DNA of 64,000 nucleotides from assembly GCA_964390905.1 (NCBI GenBank), contig CAYMLO010000019.1, positions 17,952 through 81,951 of the forward strand, read 5' to 3'. Source of the stretch: JAFGLZ01 sp964390905 (lineage in GTDB: Bacteria > Planctomycetota > Phycisphaerae > UBA1845 > JAFGLZ01). The notes beneath the pieces are model-generated. The model worked only from the letters and a program-made list of their open reading frames with translations, was not told the origin of the DNA and made no database searches. Position 1 is the first letter of the stretch; each line of letters opens with the position of its first letter. Of this stretch, positions 53,754 through 62,999 are shown in pieces. The position numbers were made by a program, and so were the translations under genes.

Positions 53754-54686
53754 CTAGCAAACGCCGCACAACGTCATGGTGTCAGAGATGGTAATCGACG
53801 CGAGGCAGACGCACGAGTCGGCGCCGCTGTAGTAGACCCAAATCTCATCCTCGCTGACCCTGATTCCGCCGCACGAATACACCACGTTGGGGATATCCCC
53901 CATTCGCTCGTAGTCCTCACGGGGCGATAGCAGCGGATTGGGTGTCCGGCAGGTCACCTTCGTCGGGTCGTCCAGGTCGAGGAACACGGCGCCGAGGCGG
54001 TAGATGGGCCCGTATGAGGTCATCTTCAGGCCGTGGTAGATCTCCAGCCAGCCGTAGTCGGTCTCGATCGGGGGCACGGACGCGCCGAGGCGGAAGGAAT
54101 CCCATGCCCCGTCGCGCATCTCCACGAGAACGTGCGAGTCCCCCCAATGCACCAGGTCATGCGAAAACGAGATCCATATATTGCCTTGATCGCCCGCGAT
54201 GGGTCTGTCCAGCCTCGCGTAGCGACCGTTGAACTTCTTCGGGAACAGCGCGCCGTCCTTGTTCTCGGGCTGAGAGACAATCGCCACCCTCTCTACAGAT
54301 TTGAAGTCCTTGGTTCTGGCCAGGGCAATCCTCGCCCCGTAGCTAGAGGCGGCCGTGTACGTGATGTAGTACCACCCCTCGAGGTAGGTAATCCGAGCGT
54401 CCTCAACGCCCTTCTTCTCGAACGTGGCGAACTCGCCCTCCTGGGCAGGGATCATGAAGGGCTGCTGGTCGACCTCGAAATCGATCCCGTTCTTGCTCCG
54501 AGCCACCATGAACCACGACGACCCGGCCTGGCTTTCGACGCGCAGGAGCAGGATGAATTCGTCGCCTAGCATTGCCGCCCCTGCGTTAAAGACCGTGTTG
54601 CACGGGAACGGAATGTCCTTGCCGTTTATGATCGGGTTGCGGCCATACCGACGCATGAGGTCCTGCCCTTCTATGAAGTCATCCAC
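53754..54686 (-). CDS. GH130-type glycoside phosphorylase
   Basis: A 310-residue five-bladed propeller. The start RYGRNPIINGKDIPFPCNTVFNAGA, then GVEDARITYLEGWYYITYTA and GCPHD-like segments are typical of GH130 mannooligosaccharide phosphorylases and relatives. No signal peptide, so cytosolic. GTG 54686 is chosen because AAAGGAGAGAGCT precedes it; ATG 54707 is also possible. Confidence 0.8.
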   Translation of the reverse strand: MDDFIEGQDLMRRYGRNPIINGKDIPFPCNTVFNAGAAMLGDEFILLLRVESQAGSSWFMVARSKNGIDFEVDQQPFMIPAQEGEFATFEKKGVEDARITYLEGWYYITYTAASSYGARIALARTKDFKSVERVAIVSQPENKDGALFPKKFNGRYARLDRPIAGDQGNIWISFSHDLVHWGDSHVLVEMRDGAWDSFRLGASVPPIETDYGWLEIYHGLKMTSYGPIYRLGAVFLDLDDPTKVTCRTPNPLLSPREDYERMGDIPNVVYSCGGIRVSEDEIWVYYSGADSCVCLASITISDTMTLCGVC

Positions 54687-55065
54687 AGCTCTCTCCTTTC
54701 TCGTCATCAGTTCACGCCCATGGGTTGCGTCGCGACGTGGCGCGGCCCACGCCGGGCCTTTGCGCTTGCCGATCCCCTCTCGGTCGGTCTTGCACTGGCC
54801 CAATCGTGACGCGCTTCTCTGTCTTGTTGCAGTGTGCCGCAGTCACCTGCCCGAATCTGGCGGCCTGCTCCCGCAGAATGGTATCGGTCCAGAGGCCCGC
54901 CCGCCAGACCCCGCAATCATCTGGGACGCGGACGGATCGTGACCCACCTGCGGCAACGGCACAGCGCCTTCCCAGGAAGAGATCCCTCTTGAGCGTGTGG
55001 CCCACATCTTCGACAATCGGCCGCAAGCGATGAGCCAACGCTTGGTCTGACGGAGGAGTCTGCTC
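54687..55065. other. Divergent promoter region of the CAZyme locus
   Basis: About 380 bases between the minus-strand GH130 run and the GH29 gene. Minus-strand frames are open but show no domain. Probably contains promoters for both directions. Confidence 0.35.
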
Positions 55066-56760
55066 ATGCAAGTCAAGAGGCGCTCACGAGTCGTGTGTCT
55101 TGCCACCGTCTGCGCCGCGATTCTGACGTCCAGCGGGGCGATGGGTGCGGCGGGGGAAGGCAAGGCATATCTGCAGGCCCGGCCTGAAGAGATGCGACGG
55201 TGGCGGGCGATGAAGTTCGGGATGTTCGTCTGCTGGGGTCCCGTGACGCTGACGGGCCAGGAAATCGGGTGGTCGCGGGGCGGTGAGCGCCGAGGGCGCA
55301 AGGGCAGGGGAAAGACGCCGGTCGAGGTATACGACACCCTCTACAAGCGGTGGAAGCCCAAGAAGTTCGACGCCCGTCAGTGGGTCCAGGTCGCCACGGA
55401 CGCTGGGGCCAGGTACATGATCTTCCTGGTCAAGCACCACGACGGGTTCTGCCTCTATGACACGAAGCTGACGGACTACAAGAGCACCAGCCGCGAGGCC
55501 GCCTGGCGGCGGGACGTGATGGCTGACGTTTCGGCCGCTTGCCGCGAGGCAGGCCTGAAGCTGTTCGTGTACTACTCCCAACCCGACTGGCACCACCCCG
55601 ACTACCGTACCGACACCCACGCTCGCTACATCCGGTACCTGCATGGCCAGATCCGCGAGCTGCTCACCAACTACGGGCGGATCGACGGCCTCTGGTTCGA
55701 CGGCCTGGGCGGCAAGGCGGCGGATTGGGACGCCGAGGCCCTCTTTCGAATGGCACGTCAGATCCAGCCGCATCTGATCATCAACAACCGCTGCGGCCTG
55801 CGGGGCGACTTCGACACGCCCGAGCAACGAATCGGTCACTTTCAGGCTGACCGACCGTGGGAATCCTGCATCACGCTCGGCACGCAGTGGTCGTGGAAGC
55901 CGAACGACCGGATCAAGTCGCTCAAAGAATGCGTCCACATTCTCGTCAGATGCACGGGCGGGGACGGCAACCTTGCCCTCAACACCAACCCCATGCCAGA
56001 CGGCCGGATCGAGCCGCGCCAGGCAGACCGTTTCAGGCAGATCGGTGGGTGGCTGAAGCGGTTCGGCGACAGCGTCTACGGAACGCGCGGCGGGCCGTTC
56101 AGGCCTGGATCTTGGGGCGCATCGACGTACAAGGGCAAGACCCTCTACCTTCACGTGCTGAATTGGGGCGGGCGGGCCCTGGTGCTGCCCCCTATCCCAA
56201 AGAAGGTCGTCGCCAGCGGTCTTCTGACCGGCGGGAACGCCTGCGTCAAACAGAACCAGGAGGGCGTCACGATCACGGTGGCGCCGGAACACCGCCATCC
56301 CATCGACACCATCGTCAGACTCGAGCTGGACAGCCCGGCGAGCGGGATTCCGCCGTGTTCGCTGCCCTCCGGGTCGGTGGTGGCGGGCAAGAAGATCACG
56401 GCCTCCAGTGTGTGGCCCAGCCCGGGCTATGAGCCGACCCGAGCGATCGATGACGATCCTGGCACGCGCTGGGGAGCCGGCGCGAACACCCGAAGCGGCT
56501 GGTTGGAGGTGGACCTCGGCAAGCCGACCGCGATCAACCGGGTCGAGATCCTGGAGGCGTACCATCGAACTCGGCGATTCGAGCTGCAGGTCAAGGACGG
56601 CAGCGAATGGCGAACCTGCCTTCGGGGAACGAAGATCGGCGAGCGCTACTCAAAGCAGTTCAGTCGGGTGACCGCACGGCACGTCCGACTGAACATCCTG
56701 GAGGCAACCGATGTCCCGACCATCTGGGAGTTCCAGCTGTTCCCGCCGGGGAGGCAATAG
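55066..56760 (+). CDS. Alpha-L-fucosidase (GH29) with F5/8-type C domain
   Basis: A 564-residue secreted enzyme. WRAMKFGMFVCWG, LVKHHDGFCLYD and GLWFDGLGG (nucleophile Asp212) are GH29 landmarks. The C-terminal 130 residues (ITASSVWPSPGYEPTRAIDD, GWLEVDLGKPTAINRVEI) form a discoidin-like carbohydrate-binding domain. Signal peptide in the first 28 residues. Confidence 0.9.
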   Translation: MQVKRRSRVVCLATVCAAILTSSGAMGAAGEGKAYLQARPEEMRRWRAMKFGMFVCWGPVTLTGQEIGWSRGGERRGRKGRGKTPVEVYDTLYKRWKPKKFDARQWVQVATDAGARYMIFLVKHHDGFCLYDTKLTDYKSTSREAAWRRDVMADVSAACREAGLKLFVYYSQPDWHHPDYRTDTHARYIRYLHGQIRELLTNYGRIDGLWFDGLGGKAADWDAEALFRMARQIQPHLIINNRCGLRGDFDTPEQRIGHFQADRPWESCITLGTQWSWKPNDRIKSLKECVHILVRCTGGDGNLALNTNPMPDGRIEPRQADRFRQIGGWLKRFGDSVYGTRGGPFRPGSWGASTYKGKTLYLHVLNWGGRALVLPPIPKKVVASGLLTGGNACVKQNQEGVTITVAPEHRHPIDTIVRLELDSPASGIPPCSLPSGSVVAGKKITASSVWPSPGYEPTRAIDDDPGTRWGAGANTRSGWLEVDLGKPTAINRVEILEAYHRTRRFELQVKDGSEWRTCLRGTKIGERYSKQFSRVTARHVRLNILEATDVPTIWEFQLFPPGRQ

Positions 56761-57099
56761 CACGAGACCGCCCCAACCCTCGGATCCTCGACGCCTTCAC
56801 ATCGCCCCGGTGCGCATCTCGTCTTCCGTTGCACAGGCGCTCTTGCTGGGCGCACAACAGAAGGACACCCGAGCCGCATTCGGCCCCCAAGACGACGGCG
56901 TGACTTGCTGGACGCACCCATCGCGCCGGGGGCCTGCCCAAGCCGATTGGCGCCAACGGGGTCGATCTGTATACTCATCTGAAGGTGTCTGTGGGCGGCC
57001 GAAAGGATCGCTAGGGGTGAGTAAGTCCGTGGAGTGCGCTTGTAGCATCCATTTGCCCGCTCGAGTTCAGGTGGGAACCTAACAGGAAGGGGCAGAGCC
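56761..57099. other. Intergenic region upstream of the protease
   Basis: About 340 bases with no supported gene. It probably holds the terminator of the fucosidase gene and the protease promoter; neither is clear. Confidence 0.35.
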
Positions 57100-58896
57100 A
57101 TGAAGGTGCGGACGGGTCTGGTGGTGGCTGTGTGTGCGGTGTTCCTGGTCGGGTCGCAGGCGTCCGGTCAGACGTGGGTCTTGATGTACTACATGTGCAA
57201 CGGGGAGGGGCAATACAGCGACCTCGAACGGGCTTGCGAAGTCAAGTTCACGGCGGTCGCCGAGTCGGCCGGCAACACGAACTTCGTCGCCTATCTGCTG
57301 TGGGACCACGTCGACGGGGAAGACCGCATCTTCAAGATGAAGAACGAGACCGATTGGATCAACGGCTATACGCACAACGTGGACTACTGGACGCCGGCCG
57401 ACCTGGGACTGGCCGACCCGGAACTGGCCACGGGCGATCCCAACACGTTGAACGCGTTCGTCGATTTCGTGGTAGCCCGGGAGCCCAACGACTGCCACTA
57501 CCTGCTGGTCGTCTTCAACCACGGCGGCGGGATACACCCAACGAAGGACATGGAGGACTACGGGCTCACGGGGATCGGGTTTGACGCCGACCCGAACGGC
57601 TATCTCTCCGTCAAGGGGCTCGGGCAGTCGTGTGCGCACTTGGCTTCGCAGATCGGACGGAAGTTCGAGGTCCTCAACCTGGACGCGTGCCTCATGCAGA
57701 TGATCGAGATCAGTCACGAAGTCCGAAACTCCTGCGAGTACGTGGTGGCCTGCGAGAACGAGGGGTGGTGGGTAACGCCTAGCTGGGAGGGCGGCTACCT
57801 CGATCAGATCACCGGCGATCCCGACGAGCCGAACGCGCTGTCCATGGCGATCGCGGTCGCCGGCGCCTACGCGGACGAAATGGATGACCCGCTCGGAATC
57901 GACCCCAATATTCTCGACCCCAACATTTTCGACCCCAACATCTTCAACTATAAGGGCTACACGATCTCGGTGGTCGACCAGGCGCAGACCGAAGCCGTCT
58001 CCAACGCCGTGGATGCCTTGGCGGTTACCCTTGTCAACAACGTTCACCTGCACACGGTTCGCAACGGCATCGAGGCGGCCCGCAGCGAGACACAGAAGAT
58101 GGCCTACTTTGACAGCTTCTACACGGCGACCCAATCCAACGTCTTCTTGGATCTCAAGGACCTGTGCGAAGAAATCAACAACCACGTCACGAGCATGCCA
58201 GAGATCAACGACGCCGCCACCGCCGTGATCGACGCGATTGGGGACGTTGGCGCCGGGTTGGTGAGTTGGGAGCTGCACCAGACGGGGCTCGGCCCGTTCT
58301 ATATCTCGTTCACGGAATTGAAGATTGGGATCTACAACTTCGAGTTGGGCACGCATGGCGTCTCGATCTTCTTTCCGGAATCGACGCTGGAGCCGGACCG
58401 GATGACCTACCGGAACTACCTGAACGAGAGCGGCACCCCGTCGGACCTGGCCTTCTGCGCAGACACTCACTGGGACGAATTCCTTCGCAAGTACATCGAA
58501 TCCCGCTCGCTTGCGCTGTTGCTGGCAGGAGACGCCTTGGGAACTGTCACGGTCGAGACGGAATCGGGGAGTTTCGTGGTCGATACGAGTGACCCGAACC
58601 ACCCCTACTACATGTTCCCGATCGATACCGCGGTCACGCTGACGGCCGAGGAGTATCCCAATCACCCGGGCTCGTTTAGATACTGGCTGATCTATAACCT
58701 GCAAGATGCCAACGACGGTAACTACCCCATCGAGGACGGCAACCTGGTGATCTCACTGCTCATGGACAGGGATCAGATGGTCGTACCCGTATTCGAGTGC
58801 GGCGACAACTGCGGCAGCGGCGTCGCCCCGCTGATGCCGATGATGCTCGGCATGCTCGGGTTGGCCGCGCTGGCGCGGGCCAAGTACAGAGGATAG
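57100..58896 (+). CDS. Secreted clostripain-family (C11) cysteine protease with C-terminal anchor
   Basis: A 598-residue protein with signal peptide (residues 1-23). The catalytic pair is His141 (VVFNHGGG) and Cys197 (LNLDACLM), as in clostripain. A short repeat PNILDPNIFDPNIF occurs near residue 275. At the end a divergent InlB-like repeat (VTLTAEEYPNHPGSFRYW) precedes FECGDNCGSG, a hydrophobic segment and RAKYRG, a sorting-type end shared with the protein at 98-1342. AGGAAGGGGCAGAGCC precedes ATG 57100. Confidence 0.85.
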   Translation: MKVRTGLVVAVCAVFLVGSQASGQTWVLMYYMCNGEGQYSDLERACEVKFTAVAESAGNTNFVAYLLWDHVDGEDRIFKMKNETDWINGYTHNVDYWTPADLGLADPELATGDPNTLNAFVDFVVAREPNDCHYLLVVFNHGGGIHPTKDMEDYGLTGIGFDADPNGYLSVKGLGQSCAHLASQIGRKFEVLNLDACLMQMIEISHEVRNSCEYVVACENEGWWVTPSWEGGYLDQITGDPDEPNALSMAIAVAGAYADEMDDPLGIDPNILDPNIFDPNIFNYKGYTISVVDQAQTEAVSNAVDALAVTLVNNVHLHTVRNGIEAARSETQKMAYFDSFYTATQSNVFLDLKDLCEEINNHVTSMPEINDAATAVIDAIGDVGAGLVSWELHQTGLGPFYISFTELKIGIYNFELGTHGVSIFFPESTLEPDRMTYRNYLNESGTPSDLAFCADTHWDEFLRKYIESRSLALLLAGDALGTVTVETESGSFVVDTSDPNHPYYMFPIDTAVTLTAEEYPNHPGSFRYWLIYNLQDANDGNYPIEDGNLVISLLMDRDQMVVPVFECGDNCGSGVAPLMPMMLGMLGLAALARAKYRG

Positions 58897-58936
58897 GGGC
58901 AGGGCAGGACGACTCGCGCCACGTGAGAAGGACGCT

Positions 58937-59491
58937 TCACGGGTCGGTCGGCGAGGCGCCGGTCGAGCCGCTTGGGGCGTCGGCGATCTCGGTACGCCAC
59001 GGCCTCAGGCGAGGTACCCATCTCGGGACGTTCTGCCGGTAGGCGAGGTAGTCCTCGCCGAATCGCCGTTCCAGGCCGGTCTCCTCGACCAGCGGGATGT
59101 AGATCACGTTGGCGACGGAGAACGACAGAAACCACCCCAGCAAGATGACAGACCCCAGCGCCACAGCTTCGCCCAGCAGAATGCAACTCACGCCGGTGAT
59201 CATCGGGTTGCGAACGTGCCGGTAGATGCCGCGCACCACGAGTCTCTGCGTCGGCTCCCAGGGGGCGAGCGTGCCTTCGCCGACGGTCGCGAACAGCCTG
59301 ACGGTCTTGACCATGAGAACAAGACCGATCAGGACGAAGCCGCCGCCAAGAGCAAGCGGGATCCAGCGCAACAGCCATCCCACCGACCACCCGGGGCCTG
59401 CGAAGCCTGTCAAGATCACAGCACAAGGTATCACGACCGTCGAAACGAAGGGAAGGAGCAGGATCGCACGGAGATGACTCAGGATTCCCAT
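58937..59491 (-). CDS. Isoprenylcysteine methyltransferase-like membrane protein
   Basis: A 184-residue protein with about four membrane segments. RGIYRHVRNPMITGVSCILLGEA and YIPLVEETGLERRFGEDYLAYRQNVPRWVP are the ICMT/phospholipid methyltransferase signature. The substrate in bacteria is usually unknown. GAGGGGGG lies before ATG 59491. Confidence 0.85.
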   Translation of the reverse strand: MGILSHLRAILLLPFVSTVVIPCAVILTGFAGPGWSVGWLLRWIPLALGGGFVLIGLVLMVKTVRLFATVGEGTLAPWEPTQRLVVRGIYRHVRNPMITGVSCILLGEAVALGSVILLGWFLSFSVANVIYIPLVEETGLERRFGEDYLAYRQNVPRWVPRLRPWRTEIADAPSGSTGASPTDP

Positions 59492-59750
59492 GGGTCCAGG
59501 CCCCCCCTCTCGACTACTTCGCATTGTTCCGCCCACTGGGCAGGGGGCATACCCCATTCCAGCATTCCAGGGCCTGGCATCCGGCCGCACTGCCTGAGTA
59601 GAGCGATGCCCACGCCTCACAATACGCATCTGTCAACACCATCCTCGGATCTCTTCGATCCACGCACAGTCGTGTGTTCTCGACCCATGGTCTCGCGTCT
59701 CACGACGGGGGAGAACGCGGTGCGAACCAGCGCTCCATACGCCTCAGGCT

Positions 59751-60209
59751 TCACTCGAAGAGCTTACGGTACAGGGCGAAGACTGTGCCCAGGGCCAGCG
59801 TGAGACAGCACAGTCCCGGGATCCAATACCCAACGAGCGCGCGCCTACTCCCACCCCCGAGGGGCGGGATCAGGTACCAAACCCACTGCGAGTGATACTT
59901 CTCCTCGCACAATCTTGTCAGCTCCTTCGTGGGATGCTCGGGGTCTCTCTCCTGCAGAAGGCCCATACTCAGATCGAGCTTCTGCTGCGCGCGAGCTATG
60001 GGATGCCACAAGAGCATCGCTAGGACAGCCCCGAAGGAGAGGATCGCGAGGGGGTCTCTCGCCTGGGTGGACCCGGCAACGACGATCCCAAAGACCACCA
60101 GGAAGAAGTTGAACCTCTGGCAGAGAAGCCCTTCCATGTGCGTTCGTTCCCTGTCCATGTCCCAGGTAGGCGTTTCGCGCCTGGTATGCCCCGCGTCTTC
60201 TGTCATCAT
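59751..60209 (-). CDS. Two-segment membrane protein
   Basis: A 152-residue protein with hydrophobic segments at about residues 33-68 and 128-147. No family recognised. AGGAGAACTTCAGG precedes ATG 60209. Confidence 0.65.
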   Translation of the reverse strand: MMTEDAGHTRRETPTWDMDRERTHMEGLLCQRFNFFLVVFGIVVAGSTQARDPLAILSFGAVLAMLLWHPIARAQQKLDLSMGLLQERDPEHPTKELTRLCEEKYHSQWVWYLIPPLGGGSRRALVGYWIPGLCCLTLALGTVFALYRKLFE

Positions 60210-60334
60210 CCTGAAGTTCTCCTATGCTGAGAGCGAAAGACAACGATCGGGCAAGGCGGGCCCTGCGGATCACGGTCTCTCGCTGCCCCGGGGAAGGAAG
60301 GTACATTCAGACGACTAAGCCCGGCGCCCATTCC

Positions 60335-61141
60335 TCAGCCATCTTCCACGCCAAACCGCTCGGGCAACAAGCGATGATGTCGGTGTTTGGTGCCCTCTGT
60401 CAGGGCCACAAGAACGTCCCACATCCGGAGTTCGCCAAAGCACCACACGAGCAACCCCAGGCGTTCGTCCTCCCGGTACTGCTCGTGAAGGCGGAACGCC
60501 AGGTGGTCGGGAATCGGCGTCGACGTCTTCACGCATGCGTACGCAAACGCAATCCCATCACGATCTCTCAGCAGATCCAGGAAGGCAGGATCAGCCTCGG
60601 CCATTCGACAGTAGAGCCGATCCTGGAGCCACGACCCATCGACCACCGACTCCAACTCGCTGAATCGTGCCTCGATGGCCTCAGTCGAGGCGAACTGAAT
60701 GACGGCACGCGCCGCCTCTTCGTCTCGGAATGTCTCCCAACCCGCACACACACTATCGCGCAGTCGGGAGTCGGATTCCTGTCGAAGGCGCTTGTGCCCA
60801 CGCTTCCTCATAGCTCTGTAGCGTGATGTGAAGAACAGGCTGAGGATCTCTCGCTGGAGTTCGCCCGGAAGCCACTCGTAGAGAGCGTCCATAATGCTCG
60901 CGCAGCTCTGCTTCTTTCGGTAAGGAAGAACGGCGAACCGTCGGAGAAGGTCTCGCGCCAGTTGCTCATGGCAGGGGAGAAGCAACTCTCGAGCGTCAGC
61001 CGCCACCCTTTCCACCAACAGCCGGCGATGCCTGCTGGCTTGCCTCAGTCCGGTGTCGAGTGCCTCACACACCTCCCCGGGCGTGAGGCACTTTATCAGC
61101 CCTCGAAGGACAGCTAGGTCCACCTCCTCGCTGTCCTGCAT
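60335..61141 (-). CDS. Hypothetical helical-repeat protein
   Basis: At least 268 residues, all-helical, Arg/Leu-rich, with a pattern recalling HEAT-like repeats. The upstream frame is open to 61474. The true start is uncertain; coding-like sequence extends at least 25 residues upstream of ATG 61141 (RRTRWESLVPEDRATVVRSL). Confidence 0.55.
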   Translation of the reverse strand: MQDSEEVDLAVLRGLIKCLTPGEVCEALDTGLRQASRHRRLLVERVAADARELLLPCHEQLARDLLRRFAVLPYRKKQSCASIMDALYEWLPGELQREILSLFFTSRYRAMRKRGHKRLRQESDSRLRDSVCAGWETFRDEEAARAVIQFASTEAIEARFSELESVVDGSWLQDRLYCRMAEADPAFLDLLRDRDGIAFAYACVKTSTPIPDHLAFRLHEQYREDERLGLLVWCFGELRMWDVLVALTEGTKHRHHRLLPERFGVEDG

Positions 61142-61400
61142 CGCCAACGATCGCACGACAGTCGCTCGATCCTCGGGCACGAGACTCTCCCAGCGCGTTC
61201 GCCGTCCTGCTTGATTGACTTCTCTCTGCCGACCGGCTGTCAGCCTGAAGATGATTATGCTTGTGTGGATTCGCTCAGTCAATTCAACCGATTGTCTGAT
61301 GGTGACTCTCTTGGAACACGCCAATCCGTCTGAAGATGATGGCGAGCGGAGGGACGTCCCGACTGGAGTGCTCCGGATTGAAGTCAAGCGGAGGAATCTG

Positions 61401-62999
61401 CTACTGTTCTCTGGCGACCGAAGAGCCCGGGGAGGGCAGCGGCGACGCATCGGCGGTCCGATCCGCGGGGGCAACCTTGGGGGGCACGACGTCGCCGGCG
61501 GCCTGACGGGCTCCGGCGACCAGACGACCGGGCAGCAGGCCGGCGAGCATGACGATCACGGCGGCCAGGCCGACGCCGAGTTTCAGCAGGCCGCAACGAA
61601 CGGCACCCACTTCAGCGGTCGGTTCGCGGAGATAGCAGGCGGCGATGATCCGCAGGTAGTAGACCGCCCCGATCGCCGAGGTCAGCACGCCGACAACGGC
61701 CAGGAGGATCATCGAGACCTTGTGTGGGCTGGCCGCCTCGAGTGACAGGGCCGATCCGAAGATGTAGACCTTGCCCATGAAACCCGCCGTCGGCGGCATG
61801 CCCATCAGGCTAAACGCGCAGATCGCCAGGCACAGCGCGATCCCCGGATACGACCGCGACAGGCCGGCGAGATCGTCGAGCTGATCGCCCTCCATCCCGC
61901 CGCGTGCCCGCAGCAGGCCGACGATGGCGAACGCGCCCAGGTTGGTCACGCCGTAGATGGCGATGTAGAACAGCATCGCGCCGACGCCATCGCGGATCGG
62001 CGAGTCGGCGGCGACGGTGGGACCGACCAACACAGCCACCAGCATGTAGCCCGAGTGGGCGATGCTGCTGTAGGCCAGGATCCGCTTGACGTTGGTCTGC
62101 ATCAGCGCCAGGACGTTGCCGATCAGCATCGTGGCCGCGGCGAGGCCCCAGATCAGCCAGAAGATGACCTCGGGCATCTCGCTGCCCACCGTGCCCAGAA
62201 TCTTGGCCAGCGCCACGAACCCCGCCACCTTGGGCATGAATCCCAGAAGACCCGTGACGGGAGCGGCGGCCCCTTCGTAGACGTCGGCGGCGTAGAAGTG
62301 CAGCGGTACGGCCGCCACCTTGAACGCCAGACCGAAGATGCTCAACGCCAAGCCGACCACGACGACGAAATCGCCGCTGTGTCCGATCATCGCCTGGGCG
62401 ATGCTCGCCTGCTGGCCCGCGTGGGCGGCCGACATCGCCGTCGTCCCCGCCAGGCCGTACAGGAAGCTGAACCCATACGCCGCGAAGGCCGACGCCATCG
62501 CCCCCAGGAAGAAGTACTTGACCCCCGCTTCCTGCGCGCGGACGTCGTTGCGGCCCGTCGCGACCAGGACGTACGTGGGCATGCTGACCAACTCGAGGGC
62601 GATCAGCAGCACCACCAGGTCGTCGGCCAATCCGGTCAGCATGGCACCCGTCATGCTGAACAGGACCATACCGAAGAACTCGCCGCGGTTGGCGGCCTCG
62701 GGCAAATGCCAACAGATCAGCAGCAGCAGGGCGCCGACCGCCAAGGTGATCAAACGGGTGTAGGTGGCCATCGGCCCCAGCTTGATGCCGGTCAGGGCGG
62801 TCTCTTCGCAGCACGGGCACCCCCCGCCGGTCGGTGCCAGCGTCGCGTAGGCCGACGCAGCGATCCCGACCGCGGCCAGCAGGAAGACCAGGCCGCTCAA
62901 CCGCCCGCGACCGAACACGCCGACGAACAGCGCAGCGATCGCCGCGACGGTCAGGATCAGCTCAGGGGTGAGCGCTTCAATGTATCCGTTGGCCAACAC
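61401..62999 (-). CDS. nuoN: NADH-quinone oxidoreductase subunit N
   Basis: A 532-residue membrane subunit of complex I with about 14 membrane segments. Proton-channel features include YFFLGAMASAF, KVAAVPLHFYAADVYEGAAAP and KRILAYSSIAHSGYMLV. Starts at GTG 62999, overlapping nuoM by 23 bases. The C-terminal 30 residues are polar and specific. Confidence 0.95.
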   Translation of the reverse strand: MLANGYIEALTPELILTVAAIAALFVGVFGRGRLSGLVFLLAAVGIAASAYATLAPTGGGCPCCEETALTGIKLGPMATYTRLITLAVGALLLLICWHLPEAANRGEFFGMVLFSMTGAMLTGLADDLVVLLIALELVSMPTYVLVATGRNDVRAQEAGVKYFFLGAMASAFAAYGFSFLYGLAGTTAMSAAHAGQQASIAQAMIGHSGDFVVVVGLALSIFGLAFKVAAVPLHFYAADVYEGAAAPVTGLLGFMPKVAGFVALAKILGTVGSEMPEVIFWLIWGLAAATMLIGNVLALMQTNVKRILAYSSIAHSGYMLVAVLVGPTVAADSPIRDGVGAMLFYIAIYGVTNLGAFAIVGLLRARGGMEGDQLDDLAGLSRSYPGIALCLAICAFSLMGMPPTAGFMGKVYIFGSALSLEAASPHKVSMILLAVVGVLTSAIGAVYYLRIIAACYLREPTAEVGAVRCGLLKLGVGLAAVIVMLAGLLPGRLVAGARQAAGDVVPPKVAPADRTADASPLPSPGSSVAREQ

